Made by a program: the position numbers and the translations under genes
Assembly: GCF_019599545.1 (NCBI RefSeq)
Contig: NZ_JAIEZV010000005.1
Location: 1 to 64,000 of the forward strand
Reading direction: 5' to 3'
DNA: 64,000 bases
Source of the DNA: Halobacillus sp. Nhm2S1
Lineage (GTDB): Bacteria > Bacillota > Bacilli > Bacillales > Halobacillaceae
Shown: positions 42,222 through 50,317 of the stretch, one piece after another
Numbering within the stretch: position 1 is the first letter of the stretch
How the letters are laid out: each line of letters opens with the position of its first letter
The notes under the pieces: model-generated
Seen by the model: the letters and a program-made list of their open reading frames with translations, nothing else
What the model was told of the DNA's origin: nothing
Database searches by the model: none

Positions 42222-43625
42222 TTATTGCGCTGTCTTCGTTTCGGTAGGTGTTTTTGTTTCAGAATCAGAATTCAAACCGTCCAGGCGGTGGAGCAAACCG
42301 ACTCCGAAATCGCCACCTGTACTTGGGTTGATGTTCTCATTGAAAATTCCACGGCTTGTTTCGTAAGCTTGAGAACCATGCTCGGAGAAATCAAGGCCGG
42401 ATATTTCTTCTTGTCTAGAAACTCGGATGCCGACAGTGCTTTTGACAATAAAGACAACGACTGCTGTGGTCAGCATCGTCCATGCAATGACAGACAAGAC
42501 GCCGATCGCCTGAATACCTAGAAGGCTTGCGCCACCACCGTAGAAGAGACCACCTTCAACGGCGAAAAGCCCTACAGCGAGCGTGCCCCAGATGCCGCAA
42601 ATTCCATGAACAGCGATAGCGCCGACAGGATCATCAATGCGAACAACTCGATCAAGAAACTGAACAGATTCTACTAAAATGATACCTGCGATCAAACCGA
42701 TGGCCAGTGCACCAACTAAGGAAACGTTGGCTGTTCCTGCGGTGATTCCCACTAATCCTGCAAGAGCGCCATTCAATGTAAGGGAAGCGTCAATACGCTT
42801 GAATTTAGCGTAAGAATAAAAAGCGGAGCTTATAATTCCTGCGGATGCAGATAATAGAGTTGTCGCGATAACAGAAGGAACAAGAGATGGGTCAGCAGCA
42901 AGCGTACTTCCGCCGTTAAAACCGAACCAGCCGAACCATAAAATGAAGACACCAAGTGCACCTAAAGGAATGTTATGACCTGGGATAACATTCACTTTCT
43001 TGCCACTGTATTTACCAAGGCGGGGGCCTAAGAACATGACTGTGACAATGGCGCCGAGCGCACCTGTTAAGTGGACGACAGTTGAACCGGCAAAATCAAC
43101 AAATCCAAGCTCGGAAAGCCATCCTCCGCCCCAAACCCAGTGACCAACGACTGGATAAATGAAACCTGTCATAACAACAGTAAGAAGCAGATAAGAGCCT
43201 AGTTTCATACGTTCAGCGACGGCTCCGGAAATGATCGTTGCACACGTGGCTGCGAATACTGCTTGGAACACGAAGAATCCGATCTGGTCTTCCTGGCCGC
43301 TTAAAAGGAAACCATCAATTCCGATGATGCCCCCGCCGGAAGTACCAAACATAATACCGTACCCAACGACAAAATAAAGGACGGCAGCGATGGACATCGT
43401 CATGAAGTTCTTCATTAAGATGTTCAGTGCATTTTTCGAACGAGTAAAACCGGATTCGACCATAGCGAACCCTGCGTGCATGAAGAATACTAAGAAAGCG
43501 GCAATCATGACCCAGACCATGTCGACAGATTGCAGAACAGTTTCTGCAGATATTGCGGTTTCAGCGCTCGCAACAACTGGAAATCCTAGGAGAGCGAATA
43601 AGAACAAAGGAACGACTTTTTTCAT
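42222..43625 (-). CDS. amt: ammonium transporter
   Basis: A 467-residue Amt/NrgA channel with a cleavable signal peptide (VVPLFLFALLGFPVVASA) and eleven membrane segments. Family signatures are visible: MHAGFAMVESGF, GHWVWGGGWLSELGFVDFAG, VVHLTGALGAIVT and DDPVGAIAVHGICGIWG with the pore histidines. It imports ammonium and is normally gated by GlnK, encoded 29 bp upstream in the same operon. Regulation by the TnrA/GlnR boxes upstream of glnK. Confidence 0.94.
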   Translation of the reverse strand: MKKVVPLFLFALLGFPVVASAETAISAETVLQSVDMVWVMIAAFLVFFMHAGFAMVESGFTRSKNALNILMKNFMTMSIAAVLYFVVGYGIMFGTSGGGIIGIDGFLLSGQEDQIGFFVFQAVFAATCATIISGAVAERMKLGSYLLLTVVMTGFIYPVVGHWVWGGGWLSELGFVDFAGSTVVHLTGALGAIVTVMFLGPRLGKYSGKKVNVIPGHNIPLGALGVFILWFGWFGFNGGSTLAADPSLVPSVIATTLLSASAGIISSAFYSYAKFKRIDASLTLNGALAGLVGITAGTANVSLVGALAIGLIAGIILVESVQFLDRVVRIDDPVGAIAVHGICGIWGTLAVGLFAVEGGLFYGGGASLLGIQAIGVLSVIAWTMLTTAVVVFIVKSTVGIRVSRQEEISGLDFSEHGSQAYETSRGIFNENINPSTGGDFGVGLLHRLDGLNSDSETKTPTETKTAQ

Positions 43626-43654
43626 AAATGAATTCTTCCTTTCGAAATAAAGTA

Positions 43655-43996
43655 TTAGATTAGTGCTTCTTTGCCAGTTTCGCCTGTTCGGATACGGAAC
43701 ACTTCATCAATCGTAGAAACAAAGATCTTTCCGTCCCCGACTTCATTTGTAGCGCATGTATTGATGATGACGTCAACCACTGACCCTAATTCACTGTTCT
43801 CCACGACCATTTCTACCTTTACCTTTGGATAAAGCTTAATTTCGAAACGGCTGCCTCTGAATATTCCTTCCTGACCTTTTTGTTGACCACACCCGGCCAC
43901 TTCGGACACCGTTAGTCCTTTCACGCCTAGCTCGTCAAGGCTCTGCCTCAATTCCTGAAATGCTTCAGGACGGATGATTGCCTCCACCTTTTTCAT
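43655..43996 (-). CDS. glnK: PII signalling protein GlnK (NrgB)
   Basis: A 113-residue PII protein, beginning MKKVEAIIRPEAFQELRQSL. In the T-loop the segment is GIFRGSRFEIKLYPK, with Phe where enteric PII has the uridylylated Tyr51, so control by uridylylation is not expected, as in other Bacillus PII proteins. The C-terminal VGDGKIFV motif binds ATP/ADP. It should dock on Amt and on TnrA. First gene of the operon; ribosome site AGGAGG. Confidence 0.94.
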   Translation of the reverse strand: MKKVEAIIRPEAFQELRQSLDELGVKGLTVSEVAGCGQQKGQEGIFRGSRFEIKLYPKVKVEMVVENSELGSVVDVIINTCATNEVGDGKIFVSTIDEVFRIRTGETGKEALI

Positions 43997-44021
43997 GACT
44001 ATAGTCCTCCTTTTACCTATG

Positions 44022-44038
44022 TGTTAGGTTTCCTTACA
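44022..44038. promoter_or_regulatory. TnrA/GlnR box, proximal
   Basis: TGTTAGGTTTCCTTACA is a perfect TGTNA-N7-TNACA. Its centre is about 25 bases downstream of the predicted transcription start, a position that suits repression. Confidence 0.8.
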
Positions 44039-44061
44039 CATTGAGTAAGTAATTAAACCTA

Positions 44062-44090
44062 ACTATAAAATAAATATTCTGAAAAATCAA
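44062..44090 (-). promoter_or_regulatory. sigma-A promoter of glnK-amt
   Basis: Minus strand TTGATT (44090-44085), 17-base spacer, TATAGT (44067-44062); start expected near 44055. Confidence 0.7.
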
Positions 44091-44107
44091 TACACTTTTT
44101 GATAATA

Positions 44108-44124
44108 TGTCAGATAACTTGACA
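44108..44124. promoter_or_regulatory. TnrA/GlnR box, distal
   Basis: TGTCAGATAACTTGACA is a second perfect TGTNA-N7-TNACA, centred about 60 bases upstream of the predicted start, where TnrA usually activates (B. subtilis sites are near -49). Confidence 0.78.
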
Positions 44125-44138
44125 TAAAAGCGCTTTCT
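44124..44138. promoter_or_regulatory. possible cre site
   Basis: ATAAAAGCGCTTTCT fits the cre consensus with one mismatch (A for G at position 3). It adjoins the distal TnrA box and might link nitrogen uptake with carbon state; low certainty. Confidence 0.4.
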
Positions 44139-44140
44139 TT

Positions 44141-44185
44141 AATAAAAAGGAAGACCAGGTCATCCAGAATATGGATGACCTGGTC
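44141..44185 (-). terminator. terminator of nrdAB
   Basis: Perfect 13-pair stem GACCAGGTCATCC / GGATGACCTGGTC with a seven-base loop; on the minus strand TTCCTTTTTATT follows. Confidence 0.75.
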
Positions 44186-44217
44186 GGGTGATCGGTGATA
44201 TTTGATCGATAGATACG

Positions 44218-45258
44218 TTAAAGATCGTCAAAGCCGTTAGTTTCGGATACTTTGGTGTACTGGCGTGATTTTTGTTCGAAGAAGTCGGACTTTCCTTCAT
44301 CGACTTCTTGGTAAGCCCTGATCCATTTTAATGGATTTTCTGTATAGGAAGGGAATGGCTTTTCTGCTCCAAGGAGCCTGCATCGTTTGTTAGAGATATA
44401 ACGGATATAGTCTTCAAGGTCTTGAATTGGAATCCCTGGGAATTGGTTGCCGATCAGATGGTTTGCCCATTTGATTTCAAGTTCAGCTGCTTGTTGGAAT
44501 GTATCGGTTACAAACGCCCGGTAGGATTCATGATCCAACTCAGGGTTTTCTTTTAGTGTTTCGTTGAAGATATGCCCGAACAAGCTGACATGGATTTGTT
44601 CATCACGGTTAATGTAGTTGATCATCGTACTTGTAGAGACCATCTTCTGATTCCTCGCAAGGTTATAGAAAAAAGCGAATCCGGCATAGAAGAAGAGACC
44701 TTCAAGAACGACATCATAAACAATGGACTTCAGAAAGCTATCTAACGAAGGATCATCAGCGAATGCCTGATATCCATCGGTAATAAACGTGTTGCGTTCT
44801 TTAAGGACTTCATCATGCTTCCAATAATCAAAAATCTTTTCCTGTTCTCCTTGATCCACGAGCGTGGATAGAACATAGGAGTAAGATTGGTTATGGACAA
44901 CTTCCTGAAAAGCGAGGACTTGCATCAAGGCAGAGAGACTTGAGTCGGTCAAATAGTCTGCGACTTTTCCTGAATAATCAGTCTGTATAGAATCCAAAAA
45001 TGCCAGCAGCCCAATAATTTTTTTGAAGGCCGTCTGTTCTTCTTCTGAAAGACCCGGCCACTGCTTCAAGTCGTTGCTCATGTTGATCTCATTGGGTATC
45101 CAAAAATTTGCAAGCATGGTCTTATTCATCGGGTATGCCCAGGAATAGCGGGTGTCATCCCAATTTAAGATGTTCGAACTTTTACCGTTGACTATGCCTG
45201 TCGAGGCATTCGGTGCTTCATAATCGACGAGCTTTCTTTTTTGTATGGATGCTGGCAT
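44218..45258 (-). CDS. nrdB: ribonucleotide reductase class I, beta subunit
   Basis: A 346-residue ferritin-like radical-generating subunit. Metal ligands and radical site are visible in FQEVVHNQSYSYVL (Glu, His and a Tyr five residues on), EGLFFYAGFAFFYNLARN and INRDEQIHVSLFG. It makes the radical needed by the alpha subunit for dNTP synthesis. The gene lies 18 bp after nrdA with AGGAGG before the ATG. Subclass (Fe or Mn cofactor) cannot be told from the sequence. Confidence 0.93.
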   Translation of the reverse strand: MPASIQKRKLVDYEAPNASTGIVNGKSSNILNWDDTRYSWAYPMNKTMLANFWIPNEINMSNDLKQWPGLSEEEQTAFKKIIGLLAFLDSIQTDYSGKVADYLTDSSLSALMQVLAFQEVVHNQSYSYVLSTLVDQGEQEKIFDYWKHDEVLKERNTFITDGYQAFADDPSLDSFLKSIVYDVVLEGLFFYAGFAFFYNLARNQKMVSTSTMINYINRDEQIHVSLFGHIFNETLKENPELDHESYRAFVTDTFQQAAELEIKWANHLIGNQFPGIPIQDLEDYIRYISNKRCRLLGAEKPFPSYTENPLKWIRAYQEVDEGKSDFFEQKSRQYTKVSETNGFDDL

Positions 45259-45276
45259 CGTTACCTTCCTCCTTAT

Positions 45277-47490
45277 TTATGATGAGCAGACTTCACATTC
45301 GTCAAACTCTCCCTGACTGGATGTCGACCGCGTATAGTAGGTCGTTTTCAATCCATGTTTCCAGGCTGTCAAGTGGATATCTAACAGTTCTTTTGCTTGT
45401 ATGTTGTTCCGTACATACAGGTTAAATGAGACGGATTGATCGATATACTTTTGTCTGATGCTGTTCTGCCTGATGGATGCGTGTTGATCGACATCATAGG
45501 CGGATGGATAGTATCCATAGGTTTCATAGGTTAAGTCAGGGGCGGTGACAGGAATCTTGTAATCTTTCTTCTCTTCGGAATAAAACTTTTTGAAAATCGG
45601 ATCAATACTGGCTGTACTTCCCGCGATGAGGGAGGTGCTTGAGTTCGGTGCTACGGCCATCAAATATCCATTTCTCATTCCACTCTTGGAAACCTTATCT
45701 TGCAAGGCTTCCCAGTTCCATGTGCCTTCTTGGTCAAACGTTCGTTTAATGAAGAAATCTCCTGTCTGCCAGTCTGATCCTTCGAATAGAGGGTAACTCC
45801 CTTTTTCAACAGCCAAATCAGAACTTGCCTCAATGGCATGATAGGCAACGGCTTCATAAACTTCCTTGGTATAGTCGAGTGCTTCCTCAGATTCCCAATC
45901 GATTTTTTTCTTAGCAAGAAGGTGTGCCCAACCGAAAGTGCCAAGCCCAACGCCGCGATAAGTTTGGTTCGTGAGTTGTGCTTGTAAAACAGGGATGGTA
46001 TTCCGGTCGATGACGTTATCGAGCATGCGAACTTGAATGGAGATCAAGCGCTTCAGAACACCACTTGGAACAGCACGTCCGAGATTAATGCTCGACAAGT
46101 TACAAACGACAAAATCACCTGGTGTCTTCACGGAAATGATTTTACCGTCTTCCACGTATTGTTCATCCTGAATGGTCGGCTTTTGGTTCTGGGTAATTTC
46201 TGTGCAAAGATTGCTGCAATAAACCATCCCTGCGTGACTATTTGGGTTCATACGATTGACTTCATCTCTGTAAAACATATAAGGTGTTCCTGTTTCCAGC
46301 TGACCGATCATGATGCGCTTCATAATTTCAATAGCCGGCACTTTTTCTTTAGAAAGGTGGGGGTGGGAGACACACTCGGCATATTTCTCCCGGAAGGATC
46401 CCGATCCTTTTTTTTCATCAAAGTGGTCTTCCAGTGAATAGCCCATGATCCTACGGACTTCATGAGGATCGAACAAGTACCAGTCCTCACGTTTTTCTAC
46501 CGCCTCCATAAAGAGGTCGGGGATGGATACGCCTATGAAAAGATCATGAGTTCGCTGGCGTTCGTCCCCGTTATTCAAACGGCTGTCGAGGAAAGGGAAG
46601 ATATCTTTATGCCATACATCTAAATATACGGCCACAGCTCCTTGCCGTTGACCCAGTTGGTCTACGCTGACGGCCGTGTTGTTAAGCTGTTTCATCCATG
46701 GGAGGATTCCTGACGAGACACCTTTGAATCCACGGATGTCACTGCCGCGGCTTCTGATTTTACCTAAGTAGACTCCGATACCCCCACCATGCTTACTCAA
46801 GTTGGCGATATCTGTATTACTGTCGTAGATGGACTGTAAGGAATCATCAATGGTTTCGATGAAACAGGAGCTCAGCTGCCCATACCGTTTTCCTGCATTG
46901 GCGAGGGTAGGAGTAGCGACCGTCATATACAAGTGACTCAGTGCCCAATACGCTTCTTTAACGAGAGAAAGACGCTTCGATGTTTTTTCCTCAGCCATCA
47001 ACACCATGGCAATGATCATGAAACGTTCTTGTGGAAGTTCATAGACTTTCTTCTCTTTGCTCTTCGCAAGATAGCGGTCGCTTAACGTCTTCAAACCTAT
47101 ATAGGTGAAGAGTTGATCGCGATGAGGGACGAGAGATTCCTCTAATTCTTCTATTTCTTTCTTTGTGTAGTATGTAAGGAGCTTCCTGCTGTAGATGTTC
47201 TTCTCAATCAATGTTTCAATCAGTCCGTAGAAGTCCTCATAAGCTGCAGATGTGGATCGGTTGTACGAGGACTTTTCATACAGGTCTTCCAGGTGGATGC
47301 GGCTCGCAACATACGTCCAATCCGGGCTTGTTTCGTCGATTTCTGCAAGGCACCCCAGGATGAATGCATGTTTATCATTCATAAAGCTGGGAGACTTTTG
47401 GATGAGTCGTTGTACATCCAAATGAGGAAAGGCTGCTTCCCATTCTTGAATTCTCTTTTGCCAGCACGTGTTTCTTCTTATGGTTTCCAT
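45277..47490 (-). CDS. nrdA: ribonucleotide reductase class I, alpha subunit
   Basis: A 737-residue catalytic subunit. Cysteines of the active site are in LSSCFIET and SNLCTEITQ, the radical-path tyrosines lie in the C-terminal third, and the redox pair is CEVC at the very end. The protein starts directly with a helical region and has no full N-terminal ATP cone, so allosteric activity control may be lacking. A cobalamin riboswitch with a terminator and a NrdR box precede it, so it is the B12-independent reductase; a B12-dependent NrdJ is expected elsewhere in the genome. Confidence 0.93.
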   Translation of the reverse strand: METIRRNTCWQKRIQEWEAAFPHLDVQRLIQKSPSFMNDKHAFILGCLAEIDETSPDWTYVASRIHLEDLYEKSSYNRSTSAAYEDFYGLIETLIEKNIYSRKLLTYYTKKEIEELEESLVPHRDQLFTYIGLKTLSDRYLAKSKEKKVYELPQERFMIIAMVLMAEEKTSKRLSLVKEAYWALSHLYMTVATPTLANAGKRYGQLSSCFIETIDDSLQSIYDSNTDIANLSKHGGGIGVYLGKIRSRGSDIRGFKGVSSGILPWMKQLNNTAVSVDQLGQRQGAVAVYLDVWHKDIFPFLDSRLNNGDERQRTHDLFIGVSIPDLFMEAVEKREDWYLFDPHEVRRIMGYSLEDHFDEKKGSGSFREKYAECVSHPHLSKEKVPAIEIMKRIMIGQLETGTPYMFYRDEVNRMNPNSHAGMVYCSNLCTEITQNQKPTIQDEQYVEDGKIISVKTPGDFVVCNLSSINLGRAVPSGVLKRLISIQVRMLDNVIDRNTIPVLQAQLTNQTYRGVGLGTFGWAHLLAKKKIDWESEEALDYTKEVYEAVAYHAIEASSDLAVEKGSYPLFEGSDWQTGDFFIKRTFDQEGTWNWEALQDKVSKSGMRNGYLMAVAPNSSTSLIAGSTASIDPIFKKFYSEEKKDYKIPVTAPDLTYETYGYYPSAYDVDQHASIRQNSIRQKYIDQSVSFNLYVRNNIQAKELLDIHLTAWKHGLKTTYYTRSTSSQGEFDECEVCSS

Positions 47491-47549
47491 TCTTTTTCAC
47501 TCCTTGAAAATGAAGGTGTATGTTCATTAAAAGTCAGTATTCGGAAAAA

Positions 47550-47582
47550 TAAAAAAATCCGCTCAACGAAAATTGAGCGGAT
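47550..47582 (-). terminator. riboswitch-controlled terminator of nrdAB
   Basis: Minus strand ATCCGCTCAA / TTGAGCGGAT with a TTTTCG loop, then T7. It lies between the aptamer and nrdA, so B12 binding should stop transcription. Confidence 0.9.
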
Positions 47583-47665
47583 GAAACCATGAAACGAAGA
47601 GAAGACACGTGGGCCTTCGTTCCATCGCTTCATCTTCTCAATCCCCGAAGAAGTTGAAACTGCGA

Positions 47666-47822
47666 CGAACGAAGACAGGTCTCCTGGCTGACACTCGATC
47701 TTACTCTGGTCCTTCCCGTGCAAAGCACAGTGGAATGTCCATTTCGCGAGTGATGACAGTTGCGGGGGCAGCTCCGGATTCTAACCGGATTCCCTATTAA
47801 GCCTTGTGGCATCTTCTGTTCG
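47666..47822 (-). promoter_or_regulatory. cobalamin riboswitch of nrdAB
   Basis: Minus strand carries GGCTTAATAGGGAATCCGGT, GCTGCCCCCGCAACTGT and the B12 box CAGCCAGGAGACCTG. P1 is CGAACAGAAG (47822-47813) with CTTCGTTCG (47674-47666). Followed by a perfect terminator and nrdA. Confidence 0.95.
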
Positions 47823-47825
47823 TAG

Positions 47826-47841
47826 ATACTATATATAGTGT
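47826..47841. promoter_or_regulatory. NrdR box
   Basis: ATACTATATATAGTGT; minus strand ACACTATATATAGTAT is nearly the NrdR consensus ACACWATATATWGTGT. A weaker half-conserved copy (TTAGCTTATCTTGTGT, 47857-47872) lies 31 bp away, the usual spacing of paired NrdR boxes. Confidence 0.75.
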
Positions 47842-48001
47842 TTATTTTAATTTAAATTAGCTTATCTTGTGTTTCTATCATAACGCTGAAGGAGGAATCA
47901 TGCAACTCTTTTTTATTAGAGTTCGACAAGAATAGAGCTATCCTCTCTGTTATGATCCGCTATAATGGAGGGTAGGAAATAAATTTGAAAGGGATGATGG
48001 T

Positions 48002-48682
48002 GTGGCACAAACGTTTAATTGGCATAAAGAAGCGGAGAAGCAATGGAATGATCGTGCTGAAATGTGGAATTCAAAAAGTAGAGAGATGTGGGATGATGGA
48101 AGCAGGTGCACAATCATTCCTTTTATGACGAAGCATATATCGAAAGGGAAGGTGGCTGATCTAGGATGCGGAGATGGTTATGGATCGTATCTGCTTTACA
48201 AAGCAGGTTTTGACGTCACGGGACTTGATTTGTCTGAGGACATGGTTATGCGCGCAAATGAGCGAGTGAATGATGAGCGCATCTCATTTGTTCAAGGGGA
48301 TTTGACAGACCTGCCGTTTGAGGATGAATCTTTTGACGCCGCGATGGCGATCAATTCACTCGAATGGACAGAAGTCCCGTACAAGGGCCTGGAAGAGATG
48401 AAGCGGATCTTGAAACCGGGAGGCCGGTTATGTGTGGGCCTACTTGGACCTACAGCGATGCCACGCATCAATAGTTATCGCAGGGTATATGGAGAAGAGG
48501 TCATTTGTAATACGATGATGCCATGGGAACTGCAAAAAATGGCAGAGGAAACTGGCTGGGCCTATGTAGAAGGGCAAGGAGTATATAAACGCGGGGTGGA
48601 AGAACACCATATCGCGGAGCTGGATGAAGAATTAAAACAAGCCTTAACCTTTATGTGGATTTTCATCTTCGAAAAACAATAA
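48002..48682 (+). CDS. class I SAM-dependent methyltransferase
   Basis: A 226-residue methyltransferase: motif I VADLGCGDGYGSYLL (about 56-70), the acidic end of strand 2 in VTGLDLSEDM, motif II FVQGDLTDLPFEDESFDAAM and motif III LKPGGRLCVG. Methyl acceptor unknown; the pattern is that of the UbiE/Methyltransf_11 group. GTG start after AAAGGGA. Single gene with a strong terminator. Confidence 0.85.
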   Translation: MAQTFNWHKEAEKQWNDRAEMWNSKSREMWDDGSRCTIIPFMTKHISKGKVADLGCGDGYGSYLLYKAGFDVTGLDLSEDMVMRANERVNDERISFVQGDLTDLPFEDESFDAAMAINSLEWTEVPYKGLEEMKRILKPGGRLCVGLLGPTAMPRINSYRRVYGEEVICNTMMPWELQKMAEETGWAYVEGQGVYKRGVEEHHIAELDEELKQALTFMWIFIFEKQ

Positions 48683-48683
48683 A

Positions 48684-48722
48684 CAACAAAAGCACCCGTT
48701 ATGCGGGTGCTTTTGTTGTTTT
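48684..48722. terminator. bidirectional terminator
   Basis: ACAACAAAAGCACCCG / CGGGTGCTTTTGTTGT stem with a TTATG loop and flanking T/A runs. Confidence 0.9.
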
Positions 48723-48793
48723 GGGAATAAATGTATGACCTGGTACACCGGATAAACACATATTTGGAAATAAATGTATGGCAAGGTCATCCG

Positions 48794-49642
48794 TTATTTC
48801 CCATTATCGGACCAGAGGAATTCTTTGATTAGTTGGTCGACTTCTTCGAGTTCGTGGAGGCCGGAGTGGGTGGCCAAAGGGTTGTAGAGGCGCTTTTCCT
48901 CATATTGGCCAAAGGGGACAATGGCTTCCAATCCACTCACACTCGAGGCATGGACAAGTCCGTCCCAATGCGCGGTTTCAGGGTCATCGCCATTAATCAC
49001 ACCAGCTATAGCCAACACTTCCACATCATTCGGGAATTGATCTTTGTTTTGTACCATTTGCTTTAAAGCTTCAGATCTCGGTCGCAGGTCAGTCGTCGCC
49101 TCTCCGTAATTGGATGCGAAGTAGCCTTCTTTTTCAATGCCCTTAAAGGGGCTTGCAATGACCGATAGCTTCTCTACTCGGGGAACAGAATAGTGATGTT
49201 CACTCAGCATGTAATTCACCGAAGCCAGACCTCCCATCGAGTGGCCGACGAGATTTACCTGTTGGATGTTGTAATCGGCTTTTAACCGCCTCATGATCTC
49301 AGAAAGCCAATGAGTCTGGTTATAGATGCTTGCGCGATTGTTTTCGAAAAGCACTTGAATGAATGGGTTGTGCGTTTCAGCAAAGCCACCTCGAATGGTG
49401 ACATGCCCGCGGCTTGAGACATAAACCGTCATATGTTTCTGTCCCCACTGCAGGTTCTGCATCCGGTCCATCATCGTTTCAAAACTTCGCGGTCCGCCTT
49501 TGTAGCCATGCACAAACAGTGTGGGTACAAGGTCTTCACGATCGACGGGTTCAGAACTTCCGGGTCTTGAGTTGATCATAAAAAAGAGCAGCCCGATCAG
49601 AAGGGAGCCCATCAAGATCGGTGCCCATTTTTTCCATAGCAT
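48794..49642 (-). CDS. DUF915 family alpha/beta hydrolase, membrane-anchored
   Basis: A 282-residue hydrolase with an N-terminal membrane anchor or signal (ILMGSLLIGLLFFMI, about 9-23). The alpha/beta-hydrolase core has FVHGYKGGPRSFETMM (oxyanion region), the nucleophile elbow VGHSMGGLAS (Ser near 140), and a C-terminal His in ATHSGLHEL. This matches DUF915, a lipase-like family of Bacillales and lactic bacteria of unknown substrate. Activity is expected outside the membrane. AGGAGG before the ATG. Confidence 0.84.
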   Translation of the reverse strand: MLWKKWAPILMGSLLIGLLFFMINSRPGSSEPVDREDLVPTLFVHGYKGGPRSFETMMDRMQNLQWGQKHMTVYVSSRGHVTIRGGFAETHNPFIQVLFENNRASIYNQTHWLSEIMRRLKADYNIQQVNLVGHSMGGLASVNYMLSEHHYSVPRVEKLSVIASPFKGIEKEGYFASNYGEATTDLRPRSEALKQMVQNKDQFPNDVEVLAIAGVINGDDPETAHWDGLVHASSVSGLEAIVPFGQYEEKRLYNPLATHSGLHELEEVDQLIKEFLWSDNGK

Positions 49643-49782
49643 AACGTTTTCCTCCTGAAAAACAGATCTATGAATAGTGTAACGGGTAACGCGTGGCGCT
49701 TCCTGGTATATTTATGAAAAAAGAATGACAATGTGTCGAACATATCATTAGCATACCCGGACCTGTCAATGGACATCGAAGG

Positions 49783-49807
49783 GTTTATCTCCCATTTTTC
49801 GGGGAAA
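49783..49807 (+). promoter_or_regulatory. sigma-B promoter
   Basis: GTTTAT (49783-49788), 13-base spacer, GGGAAA (49802-49807); five of six and a full match to GTTTAA and GGGWAW. It stands 44 bp before a general-stress gene whose B. subtilis relative YdaG is sigma-B dependent. Confidence 0.62.
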
Positions 49808-49850
49808 ACTGAAATTGTAAAAAGATTGGATTACGGAAAGGAGCTTTCCA

Positions 49851-50276
49851 TTGAATCAAGAAGAATTAAAGAAGAAAATTCACGAAGTCATGGAGCAGCA
49901 TAAAGTTGGAACACTTGCCACGGTGAAAGACAATAAGCCCCACACGCGCTATATGACGTTTTGGAATGATGATGAGTTCACTTTCTATACACCGACGAAC
50001 AGAGAGACACATAAAGCGGATGAAATCGATGCAAATCCACATGTCCATATCCTCCTCGGGTATGAAGGAGAAGGCTATGGGGATACGTATTTAGAAGTCG
50101 AGGGACAGGCGAAAATCCGTGAAGACCAGGAGATCAAGGATAAGTTATGGAACGATCATATGGACCGCTGGTTTGATGGCAAGGAAGATCCGGAATATGT
50201 CGTGCTTGAAATCCTCCCGGAAAGTATACGCTATATGAATCAAGGGCAAGACACCCCGGAACGTCTTGATATGTAA
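49851..50276 (+). CDS. general stress protein, pyridoxamine-phosphate-oxidase-like (YdaG type)
   Basis: A 141-residue split-barrel flavin-binding protein of the general stress protein 26 group (B. subtilis YdaG): GTLATVKDNKPHTRYMTFWN (about 19-38), FYTPTNRETHKADEI and NPHVHILLGYE are typical. The role is protection in general stress, possibly as an FMN- or F420-type reductase; biochemical function is unsettled. TTG start after AAAGGAG. A fitting sigma-B promoter is upstream. Confidence 0.83.
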   Translation: MNQEELKKKIHEVMEQHKVGTLATVKDNKPHTRYMTFWNDDEFTFYTPTNRETHKADEIDANPHVHILLGYEGEGYGDTYLEVEGQAKIREDQEIKDKLWNDHMDRWFDGKEDPEYVVLEILPESIRYMNQGQDTPERLDM

Positions 50277-50278
50277 AA

Positions 50279-50317
50279 TAAAAAGTGGTCAGCTGCTGAG
50301 GCTGACCACTTTTTTAT
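50279..50317. terminator. bidirectional terminator
   Basis: AAAAGTGGTCAGC / GCTGACCACTTTT stem, TGCTGAG loop, T6. Confidence 0.92.

Noticed and set aside
47630-47812. 60-codon frames on either strand
   Set aside because: They fall on the nrd cobalamin riboswitch aptamer.
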